Shown here: positions 11,331 through 19,483 of the stretch, piece after piece
Numbering within the stretch: the first letter of the stretch is position 1
Layout of the letters: the number at the start of each line of letters is the position of its first letter
From: Lapillicoccus sp.
GTDB taxonomy: Bacteria; Actinomycetota; Actinomycetes; Actinomycetales; Dermatophilaceae
Direction: 5' to 3'
DNA: 41,546 bases
Assembly: GCF_025353065.1 (NCBI RefSeq)
Contig: NZ_JANXRJ010000054.1
Location: 1-41,546, forward strand
The notes under the pieces: model-generated
What the model was told of the DNA's origin: nothing
Database searches by the model: none
What the model saw: only the letters and a program-made list of their open reading frames with translations
Program-made: the position numbers and the translations under genes

Positions 11331-11852
11331 GTGGAGTTCTACATCACCGTCGAGATCCCGAAAGGGCATCGCAACAAGTACGAGGTCGACCACGAGACCG
11401 GTCGGATCCGGCTCGACCGGCTGCTGTTCACCTCGATGAGCTACCCCGCCGACTACGGCTACGTCGAGGACAGCCTCGGCGAGGACGGCGACCCGCTGGA
11501 CGCGCTCATCCTCCTCGACGAGCCGACCTTCCCCGGCTGCCAGGTCCTCGCGCGCCCGATCGGGATGTTCCGGATGCGCGACGAGGCCGGCGGCGACGAC
11601 AAGATCATCTGCGTCCCGGCGGGCGACCCCCGTCAGGCGCACATCCGCGAGCTCGAGCACGTCAGCGAGTTCGACCGGCTCGAGATCCAGCACTTCTTCG
11701 AGACCTACAAGGACCTCGAGCCGGGCAAGTCCGTCGAGGGCGCCCACTGGACCGGCCGCGAGGGCGCCGAGCAGATCGTCATCGAGTCGATCGCCCGCGC
11801 CCAGGATGCCGGGATGTCGACCGCGCGGTGGCGGCAGCAGGACTCGCACTGA
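11331..11852 (+). CDS. ppa: Inorganic pyrophosphatase (family I)
   Basis: A 173-residue soluble enzyme hydrolysing pyrophosphate to two phosphates, which pulls biosynthetic reactions forward. The family I signature is [10 protein letters not shown] near residue 54. The substrate-binding stretches [14 protein letters not shown] and [12 protein letters not shown] are also present. GTG at 11331 was chosen because AAGGGGGC precedes it and the mature family sequence starts [12 protein letters not shown]. Length is normal. It is transcribed alone and convergently with the small membrane gene at 11980. Confidence 0.96.
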   Translation: MEFYITVEIPKGHRNKYEVDHETGRIRLDRLLFTSMSYPADYGYVEDSLGEDGDPLDALILLDEPTFPGCQVLARPIGMFRMRDEAGGDDKIICVPAGDPRQAHIRELEHVSEFDRLEIQHFFETYKDLEPGKSVEGAHWTGREGAEQIVIESIARAQDAGMSTARWRQQDSH

Positions 11853-11979
11853 GCCGCTTCACGCCCAAGCCTCCATGCCGGATCTCTCGCAACGAGGGTG
11901 TGGCGCGAGTCGGCGGGCCGAGGTCGAGCGAGTCGGCACGCAGCCAACGAGTCGTGGTGTCCACACCCGGTCGGATCGA
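11853..11979. other. Convergent spacer between ppa and a membrane protein gene
   Basis: 127 bases with three copies of CGAGTCG (11906, 11929 and 11948) and a short GGTGT-CC-ACACC dyad near 11956. Either could belong to a terminator. Nothing else was recognised. Confidence 0.35.
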
Positions 11980-12348
11980 CTAGCGAGGCACCTTGGCCAT
12001 CAGCCACCCGACGGCCACAGCTGCGGGAACAAGGGTCCATGCGTAGCGCACCGCGACACCCACCCGGCGTCGCAGCGGATCTCGACGCCAGGGCGCCGTG
12101 GCGAGCAGCCCCGGGCGAAAGTAGAAGCCATAAGACACGCCCACCAGGGCGCCACCACCTACGGTCGCCAGTCCGAGCCACCGGAATCCGGCGCTTGCCC
12201 GGCCGTCGGTCATGGTCTGGAATCCCCAGCCGAGCATGCACAGAAGGACCAGCAGGACCAGGAGGACGGTTCGGGCGTTCGCCCGCAGCTCCTCGTCGAA
12301 CCGCGGCACATGTGGCGGGACGGGTAACGACCCACGATGTCGCCCCAT
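11980..12348 (-). CDS. Small hypothetical membrane protein
   Basis: 122 residues with no recognised family. A polar N terminus (MGRHRGSLPVPPHVPRFDEELRA, about 23 residues) is followed by hydrophobic segments at about 27-45, 55-75 and 98-117, giving three likely membrane passes. The start has a good GGAGG about 8 bases upstream and a 13-base perfect palindrome CACGCTCAGCGTG (12375-12387) in its leader region. It stands alone between ppa (convergent) and the NlpC/P60 gene, which ends 176 bases upstream on the same strand. Confidence 0.7.
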   Translation of the reverse strand: MGRHRGSLPVPPHVPRFDEELRANARTVLLVLLVLLCMLGWGFQTMTDGRASAGFRWLGLATVGGGALVGVSYGFYFRPGLLATAPWRRDPLRRRVGVAVRYAWTLVPAAVAVGWLMAKVPR

Positions 12349-12524
12349 GCTCGCATCCTCCGCTTCGGGCGCCACACGCTCAGCGTGGCACACCCTCGAC
12401 CGCGATGAGCCCCCATGACTCCTAGAACTCGCGGGCACTCGACTACGCCTGAACCACGAGACGCCTGAACGATGAACGGTAGATCCCGCAGCAGCTCCGC
12501 AACAGCCGGACGCGAGCCCCTTCG
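12349..12524. promoter_or_regulatory. Upstream region of the small membrane protein gene
   Basis: 176 bases holding the palindrome CACGCTCAGCGTG (12375-12387), which could be an operator about 27 bases before the start codon, and part of the hairpin at the end of the NlpC/P60 gene. No clear promoter boxes were found. Confidence 0.4.
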
Positions 12525-12532
12525 TCAGGGGC
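12516..12532 (-). terminator. Hairpin overlapping the stop codon of the NlpC/P60 gene
   Basis: GCCCCT, loop TCGTC, AGGGGC on the plus strand. The stop codon (12525-12527) spans the loop and the start of the right arm. No T-run follows on the minus strand. A terminator built into the end of the coding region is the simplest reading. Confidence 0.5.
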
Positions 12533-13958
12533 GGCCGCCGTAGGGCAGCAGGTCCGACATCGAGTAGATCGACGAGATCTGGACGACGGTGCTGGGGTTG
12601 GGCGCGTGGATCATCTGGCCGCCGCCGATGTAGAGGCCGACGTGGTGACTGTTCTCGCCGGAGGTGCCGAAGAAGACGAGGTCGCCCGGCTGGAGCTGGC
12701 TGATCGGCACCCGCGCCGTCTCGGAGTACTGGTAGCCGGTGTAGTGCGCGAGGCTCACGCCGGCCTGCCGCCACGCCATCAGGGTCAGGCCGGAGCAGTC
12801 GAAGGCGTTCGGACCCGAGGCGCCCCAGACGTAGGCCTTGCCGAGCTGGGCGTAGGCGTAGGCGAGGACGGAGGAGACTCCGCCCGAGCTGGGGGGCGGC
12901 GGTGGCGGCGTGTAGACGACCGGGGACGGCGAGTTCGAGCTGCCACCCGACGAGCTGCCGCCGTTGTTGCCGCCGTTGTTGTTGGCCCGGTCGGCGGCCT
13001 GCTGGGCGGCGTTGGCCGCCGCTTGGGCTGCGGCCCGGTCGCGCGCCGTGCGGGCCGACCGCGCTGCGGCGTCGGCAGCAGCCTGCTGCGCCGCGGCCTG
13101 TGCTGCGGCAGCAGCCTGGGCCGCTCGTGCGGCCGCCTCCGCCCTGAGCCGGTTGGCCTCCTCGATCCGCCGCTGCTCCTCGGCGGCGAGACCGGCCTGA
13201 CGCTGCTGCTCGAGCTGGAGGGACGTCTTCTGCAGGGCCGCCAGCTGGACGGTGACCCGCTTCTCCGCGGCCACGAGGTTCGCCGTCTGGGTTACTGCCG
13301 TGGCCGCGTCCTGCTGGGCCTTGTCGGCGGCCCGCTTGGCGGCGGCGGCGGCCGCCTCGCGACGGGCCTCCGCCTCGGCGGCCTGCTGCTTCGACGTCGC
13401 GGCGAGGTTCGAGGCCGTCGCCGCGTCGGTCATCATCCGGGCCCGCTCGTCACCGACGGCCTGGACCCCGGACGCCCGGTCGAGCACGGCCTGCGGGCCG
13501 CCCCCGCCGAAGAACACATCGAGCTGGTCGGTCCCGCCGCCGCCGCTCTGGTAGACCTCCGCGGCATACCGCGAGAGAGTCAGTCGCGCGTCGTCGGCGG
13601 CGGTCTGGGCGGCCGAGGAGGCCTGCTGGGCGGTGGTGGCTGCGGCGGTGGCCGCATCGAGCGCGAGCCTGGCGCCACTGGCCGCCTCCTGGGCGTCCGC
13701 GGCCTGCTGGCTGAGCTCCGCCACCATGGCGCGGGCGGCTGCGAGCTGGCGGTCCAGGGTCGCGACCTGACCGGCGGCCGACTGTGCCGCCGCCTTGGCG
13801 CCGGCGACCTGGTCGGCCGACGGGTAGACGGGGATCGGCTGGTCGGCCCGGGCACTCAGCACGGCGCCGGACAGCATCGCCACCCCCGTGAGCGACGCCA
13901 CGGCGACCCGGACGCCCCGCACGAGCGTGCGGGAACGGGGACGCTGGAGGTCGGTCAC
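12525..13958 (-). CDS. Secreted NlpC/P60 peptidoglycan hydrolase with coiled-coil region
   Basis: 477 residues from GTG at 13958. A signal peptide of about 39 residues ends at LSARA/DQP. Residues about 50-260 form a long Ala/Gln/Glu-rich coiled coil like that of RipA-type proteins, and a Gly/Asn/Ser linker follows. The C-terminal 120 residues are the NlpC/P60 domain, with the catalytic Cys in DCSGL (about 388), His in HHVGLYIGG (about 439) and a third polar residue in MIHAP (about 450). These enzymes cut the gamma-D-Glu to diaminopimelate bond in stem peptides at division. The GTG start is preferred because AAGGA precedes it and the signal peptide then starts cleanly. Confidence 0.9.
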   Translation of the reverse strand: MTDLQRPRSRTLVRGVRVAVASLTGVAMLSGAVLSARADQPIPVYPSADQVAGAKAAAQSAAGQVATLDRQLAAARAMVAELSQQAADAQEAASGARLALDAATAAATTAQQASSAAQTAADDARLTLSRYAAEVYQSGGGGTDQLDVFFGGGGPQAVLDRASGVQAVGDERARMMTDAATASNLAATSKQQAAEAEARREAAAAAAKRAADKAQQDAATAVTQTANLVAAEKRVTVQLAALQKTSLQLEQQRQAGLAAEEQRRIEEANRLRAEAAARAAQAAAAAQAAAQQAAADAAARSARTARDRAAAQAAANAAQQAADRANNNGGNNGGSSSGGSSNSPSPVVYTPPPPPPSSGGVSSVLAYAYAQLGKAYVWGASGPNAFDCSGLTLMAWRQAGVSLAHYTGYQYSETARVPISQLQPGDLVFFGTSGENSHHVGLYIGGGQMIHAPNPSTVVQISSIYSMSDLLPYGGRP

Positions 13959-14214
13959 GACGGGGAGTCCTTCGGGTCTCGGGGGTGTCTCCCCACAGGA
14001 CCCGGACCGGGTCCGGATCGGGGCCCGGGCGTGTCGGCGCTCGGTTCGGGGGACGAGCACGACAGTAGGACTCATTCGTCACATGCGAAACAGCGACAAC
14101 TCCAATCCCATTGGAAATAGGGTGGATTCGCGAGTTACACGTCTGAGATTAGGCGAATGACACGGCTGTTTTTCCGCAGGTCACGGGACGTATTCGTTCA
14201 GGTGTCCACCCTTG

Positions 14215-14231
14215 GTCACAGTCCGGTAACG
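14215..14231 (+). promoter_or_regulatory. MtrA-like direct repeat
   Basis: GTCACA-gtccg-GTAACG: two hexamers related to the GTCACA/GTAAC elements described for the actinobacterial regulator MtrA, in direct orientation with an 11-base period. MtrA controls cell wall hydrolase genes in related bacteria, and this site lies about 260 bases upstream of such a gene. The assignment is inferred from resemblance. Confidence 0.4.
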
Positions 14232-14233
14232 AT

Positions 14234-14267
14234 GTCCGATTTATGCCATATTTGGGGTAGATCGGAC
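14234..14267. repeat. Inverted repeat GTCCGAT ... ATCGGAC
   Basis: Perfect 7-base arms (14234-14240 and 14261-14267) separated by 20 AT-rich bases. A second, imperfect outer pair (GTCCGGT at 14221 and AACGGAC at 14271) is nested around it. It could be a terminator for the pirin gene, whose stop is 100 bases away on the minus strand, or an operator. Confidence 0.5.
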
Positions 14268-14366
14268 GCAAACGGACAGGAGGGATATCTCGGGCGTCCC
14301 ACGTCCAGAAGTGGTCAGCTTCCCGGTTCCGAACGCCGCCGACGACACTCCGCTGCCGGACGCCGG

Positions 14367-15347
14367 TCAGCCGGCGGAGTAACCGCCGATTCCCTTGTGC
14401 GGCAACGGCTGTCCGAGGCGGCCGGCCTGGAAGTCCTCGAAGGCCTGGCGCACCTCGGCGTTGGTGTTCATCACGAACGGGCCGGCCCAGGCGACGGGCT
14501 CCCGGATGGGGAGGCCACCGAGGATCATGACCTCGAGGCCCGCGGCATACCGCTGCTGCTGGGTCTGGGCGGCCGAGAGCCGCATCGCGTCGCCGCGACC
14601 GAGGACCGCGAGCTGACCGGCACCGATCGGCGTCTGCTGCGGTCCGACGAAGCCGTCTCCGGCCATCACGTAGACCAGCGCGTTGAAGTCCCGGCGCCAC
14701 GGGAGGTCGAGCTGCGCACCGGGGGACACTGTCGCGTGGACCATGGCCATCGGGGTGTGCGTGGACCCGGGACCGACCAGGCCCGCGACGTCACCGGCGA
14801 TGACGCGCAAGAGGCTGCCGCCGTCGGCGGAGGTCGCGAGCGCGACGTCACCGGAGCGGAGGTCCTGGTACTTCGGGGCGATCATCTTGTCGGCGCTCGG
14901 GAGGTTGACCCAGAGCTGGAACCCGTGGAAGAGCCCGCCGGACACGACGAGGTGCTCCGGCGGCGCCTCGATGTGGAGCATCCCGGAGCCGGCCGTCATC
15001 CACTGGGTGTCACCGTTGGTGATGGTGCCGCCGCCACCCTGCGAGTCCTGGTGGTCGAAGATCCCGTCGATGATGTAGGTCACGGTCTCGAAGCCGCGGT
15101 GCGGGTGCCAGGGCGTGCCCTTGGGCTCCCCCGGCGCGTAGTCGACCTCGCCCATCTCGTCCATGTGGATGAAGGGGTCGAGCAGGGAGAGGTCGACCCC
15201 GGCGAAGGCCCGCTTCACAGGGAAGCCCTCGCCCTCGACTCCCGAGGGAGCGGTGGTCACGGAGACGACGGGTCGGACCACGGCGGCCGGTGCGGACTGC
15301 GGCACTCGGGGAAGCACGGTCAGGTCGGGGACGGTCACTGCAGGCAT
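14367..15347 (-). CDS. Pirin family protein
   Basis: A 326-residue double-cupin protein. The iron ligands of the N-terminal cupin are visible as HPH in GTPWHPHRGFETVTYI and as His and Glu in AGSGMLHIEAP. Pirins act as redox-sensitive cofactors or quercetinase-like dioxygenases; the role here is unknown. ATG at 15347 follows a strong GGAGG. The segment immediately upstream carries a perfect dyad (15361-15382) placed where a repressor would block transcription. The gene ends before a 400-base intergenic region and starts 88 bases from the end of the malic enzyme gene. Confidence 0.92.
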   Translation of the reverse strand: MPAVTVPDLTVLPRVPQSAPAAVVRPVVSVTTAPSGVEGEGFPVKRAFAGVDLSLLDPFIHMDEMGEVDYAPGEPKGTPWHPHRGFETVTYIIDGIFDHQDSQGGGGTITNGDTQWMTAGSGMLHIEAPPEHLVVSGGLFHGFQLWVNLPSADKMIAPKYQDLRSGDVALATSADGGSLLRVIAGDVAGLVGPGSTHTPMAMVHATVSPGAQLDLPWRRDFNALVYVMAGDGFVGPQQTPIGAGQLAVLGRGDAMRLSAAQTQQQRYAAGLEVMILGGLPIREPVAWAGPFVMNTNAEVRQAFEDFQAGRLGQPLPHKGIGGYSAG

Positions 15348-15360
15348 CGTGGGCCTCCTA

Positions 15361-15382
15361 GATAGTTTGCTTTTCAACTATC
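15361..15382. promoter_or_regulatory. Operator-like dyad upstream of pirin
   Basis: GATAGTT-8 bases-AACTATC, a perfect 22-base inverted repeat in an AT-rich island directly before the pirin ribosome site. The form and spacing resemble sites of MarR- or HxlR-type repressors. No such regulator gene is in the window. Confidence 0.6.
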
Positions 15383-15435
15383 CCATGAACGCGGGGCCGC
15401 GGCAACCCATTCCCCCGAACGCCTGCTGCCGCCGG

Positions 15436-16899
<1,464 letters not shown>

Positions 16900-16957
16900 C
16901 CTTCCACCTCCCTGCTGGTGCACGGGCCACCTCCCTGCGGCTGCACCGACCCGTGCG

Positions 16958-17947
16958 TCAGTCGCGGGTGAGGGCGGCGTGCAGGGCGGTCGGTGCGGCC
17001 GGGTCGAGGGCGAGTGCGGCGAGCCAGGCCGCACCGCCGGCACCGTTGGTGGCCCTGCGGACCGGGGCTCCGGGCCAGTGCTTGCGCAGACGCCCCGACA
17101 CGGACTCGAGGAGGTAGGCCGAGGCGAACATGCCGCCACTCAGCACGACGGGGGTCTCCAGTCCGGGACCCCGCACGGCGGCCGTCGACCGTTCGAGCAG
17201 CGCCGCCGCGTCGTCGAGGATGCGGCGCGCGTCGGGGTCGCCCGACTCCGCGGCGCCGACGACCACCCGGGTGAGGGTCGTGAGGCGGATGGGCGAGCCG
17301 GCATACAGGTCGCGCACGACCTCGTACCGAGTGCCCGGACGACCGAGCAGGTGGGTCGTCACGGCGAGGCTCAACGCGTCGTCGGGTATGCCGCGCAGCG
17401 GGCGCACGGTGTGCCGCACCGCCTCGCGGCCCACCCAGTAGCCCGAGCCGTCGTCGCCCAGCAGCCAGCCGTTGCCGTCGGCGACGAGGTCCGGCCGCAG
17501 GTCGACGATGCCGACGGCCGCCGCCCCCGTGCCGCTGACGACCACGGTGCCGCTGCCCTCGTCCGTGCCGGCGGCGAAGGCGACGAGAGGGTCGCTCACC
17601 ATGGTGGCGTCCACCCGGAGACCGAGAGCGGCCCACATCGCGAGGAACGCCGGCCCCGGGTCGTGCTGGTCGCCGAACCCCGCCGCCCCGACGACGGCGA
17701 CCGCGACCGCGGTGGGGTCCACGCCGTGCAGCGCCGCCTCGAGCGCCGTGCGGATGTTGGCGACAGCCGTGTCCATGCCGACGGCGTTGGGGTTGCCGCC
17801 ACCGGCTCGGCCGGCGCCGAGGCGGGTTCCGGCGAGGTCGGACACCTGCGCTCGGACACTCGTGCCGCCGATGTCCACCCCGAGGAGCAGGGGGGAGACG
17901 CCGGGGCGGGGCGGGGGCTCAGAGGTTGCGGCGGAGGCGGCCGGCAT
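16958..17947 (-). CDS. BadF/BadG-type ATPase, probable N-acetylglucosamine kinase
   Basis: A 329-residue ASKHA-fold kinase. The phosphate-1 loop is LLGVDIGGTSVRAQVSD near residue 19. The GTGAAAVG and WLLGDDGSGYWVG stretches and the C-terminal VVLSGGMF are typical of N-acetylglucosamine kinases. It would phosphorylate an amino sugar using ATP. The start at 17947 overlaps the end of the SIS gene by 29 bases; it follows GAGGACCGGT and no closer start preserves the nucleotide loop. Overlap with a sugar-isomerase-domain gene suggests a shared amino-sugar salvage role, perhaps cell wall recycling. Confidence 0.85.
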   Translation of the reverse strand: MPAASAATSEPPPRPGVSPLLLGVDIGGTSVRAQVSDLAGTRLGAGRAGGGNPNAVGMDTAVANIRTALEAALHGVDPTAVAVAVVGAAGFGDQHDPGPAFLAMWAALGLRVDATMVSDPLVAFAAGTDEGSGTVVVSGTGAAAVGIVDLRPDLVADGNGWLLGDDGSGYWVGREAVRHTVRPLRGIPDDALSLAVTTHLLGRPGTRYEVVRDLYAGSPIRLTTLTRVVVGAAESGDPDARRILDDAAALLERSTAAVRGPGLETPVVLSGGMFASAYLLESVSGRLRKHWPGAPVRRATNGAGGAAWLAALALDPAAPTALHAALTRD

Positions 17948-18728
17948 ACCGGTCCTCGAGGGCTCGGTTGTGCTCGTCGCCGCCGGGGATGTTGGCGGAG
18001 AGGTAGACCGGCGGGGTGAGGCCGGCGGCAAGGAGGTTGGCGATCGCGTCGGCGACGATCATCTGGGCGAGGAGGGCGGCGGTGATCGAGGAGATGCCGC
18101 AGGCCGCGCCACCCCCCGGCAGCGGCAGGACCGCGTCGCCGTAGGGCGCGCCGTTGTCGAGGACGAGGTCGGCCACCTCGAAGAGGCGCTTGCCGCTGGG
18201 GTGGCGCGACTCGATCCCCTGGGTGTGGGCCATCGACGTCACGGCGATGAGCGGGTGTCCCTGGGCCTTCACGTGGGTCGCGAGCTCGACGATGCTGCCG
18301 TTGCCCCCGGAGTTCGAGGCGATGACGAAGACGTCGCCCGGGCGCACCTGAGGAGCCTGCTCGTAGATCCGGAGGCCGGTGCCGGGGTCGCGCTCGAGGA
18401 ACTGGTTGGAGACGGCCTTGCCCTCGGGGTCGAGCAGGGCGACGTCGCGCAGGCTGAGGCGGTTGGTCGGGATGAAGCCCCCGGCGCGGCCGGCGATCTC
18501 CATGGCGAACGCCTCGGAGTGACCCGTCCCGAAGGCCTGGATGACGCCGTCGGCGGCGATGCAGTCGGAGAAGAGGCGGCCGGCGGCCGCGACGTGCGCG
18601 CGCTGGTCGGCGGCGACCTGGACGACCGTCCGAGCGGCGATGGCGGCGAACTCCGCGGCGGACACGGGGTTGGGCACGGGGTTGGGCACGGGGTTGGGCA
18701 CTGCGGCGGCGGACACGGGTTCGGTCAC
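17919..18728 (-). CDS. SIS-domain sugar isomerase-like protein (UPF0309 type)
   Basis: 269 residues from GTG at 18728. The SIS fold is visible as GVIQAFGTGHSEAFAMEIAGR, VFVIASNSGGNGS and HPLIAVTSM. Proteins of this type bind phosphosugars; the reaction is unassigned. The N terminus contains a short VPNP repeat encoded by a 12-base tandem repeat. Upstream of GTG there is AAGGG; an ATG pair at 18776-18779 in frame is an alternative start. It overlaps the downstream kinase, indicating coupled expression. Confidence 0.85.
   Translation of the reverse strand: MTEPVSAAAVPNPVPNPVPNPVSAAEFAAIAARTVVQVAADQRAHVAAAGRLFSDCIAADGVIQAFGTGHSEAFAMEIAGRAGGFIPTNRLSLRDVALLDPEGKAVSNQFLERDPGTGLRIYEQAPQVRPGDVFVIASNSGGNGSIVELATHVKAQGHPLIAVTSMAHTQGIESRHPSGKRLFEVADLVLDNGAPYGDAVLPLPGGGAACGISSITAALLAQMIVADAIANLLAAGLTPPVYLSANIPGGDEHNRALEDRYAGRLRRNL
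18663..18698. repeat. 12-base tandem repeat, three copies
   Basis: CACGGGGTTGGG repeated three times exactly, plus a partial fourth copy. It lies in frame near the 5' end of the SIS gene and encodes a Val-Pro-Asn-Pro repeat, so copy number can change without breaking the frame. Confidence 0.9.
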
Positions 18729-19025
18729 AGGGGGGTTCCCTTCGGGACGGCATACCGGCGGTTGCGGCGGCTCCATCATTCACCCTCGTCCGGACCCGAC
18801 ACGCAGCACGCCGCCGACCGGTGCGGGGGCAGCGGTCGGCGGCGTTGGCGGCGATCGACGTGGGGGATGCCGACCGCTCTCCCGGTCGACCTTGGGGAAG
18901 CCGACCGGTGGTGTCGGTCTCCGTGGGGGCGGGACCGACCGGGAAGTCCGTCGGGATGGGGGAGCCGGACGGACGGATTCAGTTGTGGGGAGCGGGTGGT
19001 GCGAGGGGAGGGAAGAGCTGGTGGC
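18729..19025. other. Intergenic region rich in GACCG/CGGTC dyads
   Basis: About 300 bases between the SIS gene and the 53-residue small gene. It holds the 13-bp hairpin at 18808-18845. Further stem candidates are CGACCG-6-CGGTCG (18871-18888) and GACCG-7-CGGTC (18903-18919). Reading frames here are low-complexity and no gene is supported. Confidence 0.5.
18808..18845 (-). terminator. Perfect 13-bp hairpin
   Basis: ACGCCGCCGACCG, a 12-base loop, and CGGTCGGCGGCGT. It is the longest GC stem noticed in the window. It lies 180 bases after the stop of the small gene (minus strand) and 80 bases before the SIS start. No T-run follows it. A terminator is likely; an operator is possible given the related dyads nearby. 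Confidence 0.6.
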
Positions 19026-19187
19026 TCAGGCGGCGCAGGGCTCCACGCCGAGGGCTGCGTCGAGTTCGGAGGCACACATCCGGCCGTGGCACGAGGCCGC
19101 GGCGACCACGAGGGCTCCGACGAGCTCGATCTCGTCGCCCAGCGCGCTGTCGAAGAGCTCGCCCAGACCCAGGTTGGTGGAGTTCAT
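19026..19187 (-). CDS. 53-residue hypothetical small protein
   Basis: Sequence starts MNSTNLGLGELFDSALGDEI, continues into the hydrophobic stretch ELVGALVVAAASCHG, then RMCASELDAALGVEPCAA. It has three Cys (33, 38, 51). Third codon positions are almost all G or C, as in real genes of this genome. No Shine-Dalgarno sequence is present. Instead TAACGT, a TANNNT-type -10 box, ends 7 bases before the ATG, which fits a leaderless transcript. The segment CHGRMCASELDAALGV could be a short helix-turn-helix-like fold, but no family was recognised. It is divergent from the ribosomal protection gene, which may hint at a linked role. Confidence 0.6.
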   Translation of the reverse strand: MNSTNLGLGELFDSALGDEIELVGALVVAAASCHGRMCASELDAALGVEPCAA

Positions 19188-19194
19188 GAAGGGA

Positions 19195-19200
19195 ACGTTA
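19195..19200 (-). promoter_or_regulatory. -10 box of a probable leaderless promoter
   Basis: TAACGT on the minus strand, seven bases before the ATG of the 53-residue gene. Actinobacterial leaderless genes typically have a TANNNT box at this distance. No good -35 is visible. Confidence 0.5.
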
Positions 19201-19228
19201 GGCGGGGGAATACGGCATTAGTTCGATT

Positions 19229-19245
19229 TTTACCCTCTCTTTACC
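19229..19245 (+). promoter_or_regulatory. Direct repeat TTTACC-5-TTTACC
   Basis: TTTACCCTCTCTTTACC: two TTTACC hexamers with an exact 11-base period in an AT-rich island. The layout resembles binding sites of OmpR-type response regulators (PhoP or MtrA boxes). The regulator is unknown. Confidence 0.4.
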
Positions 19246-19483
19246 TTGCCTGTGGAAATCTCATCCGTTCGGACGAGGAAGGGGCTCGCAGCCCTTGAAT
19301 CCTCAACCATCACGGGGGAATCCGGTTGCCCCCGGCGGCAGCGTCCTGCTGCACTGGGCCAGTCGTGGCCCGCCGCCACGCCGAGCCCACCCCGGTCTCA
19401 GCCGAGCCCACCCCCAGCCCAGGAGCACCCGTGCGCACAGCTCTCATGTCCCGCAACTTCCCCACTCACGGACATGAGGCTCC

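Larger units (their letters stand above)
13959..14366 (-). promoter_or_regulatory. Long AT-richer upstream region of the NlpC/P60 gene
   Basis: About 400 bases with no gene; 14080-14270 is strikingly less GC-rich than its surroundings. It contains the MtrA-like repeat (14215-14231), an inverted repeat (14234-14267) and several short repeats of GTCCG/CGGAC. A c-di-AMP (ydaO) riboswitch was sought because these precede some actinobacterial cell wall hydrolase genes, but its conserved GGGGGAACC-type core is absent. Confidence 0.6.
19188..19483. promoter_or_regulatory. Divergent regulatory region upstream of the ribosomal protection gene
   Basis: 296 bases, AT-rich near the small gene and GC-rich near the GTPase. 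It contains a -10-like TAACGT for the small gene (19195-19200, minus), the 11-base direct repeat (19229-19245), an imperfect hairpin centred on TCCGTTCGGA (about 19264-19273), GGGCT-CGC-AGCCC (about 19282-19294) and GGGCCA-GTCG-TGGCCC (19356-19371). Several leader hairpins before a resistance-type GTPase could reflect attenuation, but no clear leader peptide ending before the start was found. Confidence 0.5.

Noticed and set aside
13959-14366. c-di-AMP (ydaO-type) riboswitch before the NlpC/P60 gene
   Set aside because: The region is long and structured, but the conserved GGGGGAACC-like core and flanking elements were not found on the minus strand.
18776-19075. A 99-residue minus-strand frame (starting MPPNSTQPSAW)
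   Set aside because: Pro/Arg/Ser-rich, no motifs, overlaps the small gene and the hairpin cluster. Looks non-coding.
19026-19187. The 53-residue gene as a ribosomally made modified peptide precursor (lanthipeptide or lasso)
   Set aside because: No Ser/Thr/Cys-rich core, no typical leader motif and no modification enzyme or transporter in the window.
19251-19483. Leader-peptide attenuator of the tetracycline resistance type
   Set aside because: Several hairpins exist, but the candidate short frame from about 19432 does not stop before the GTPase start. No convincing leader peptide was found.
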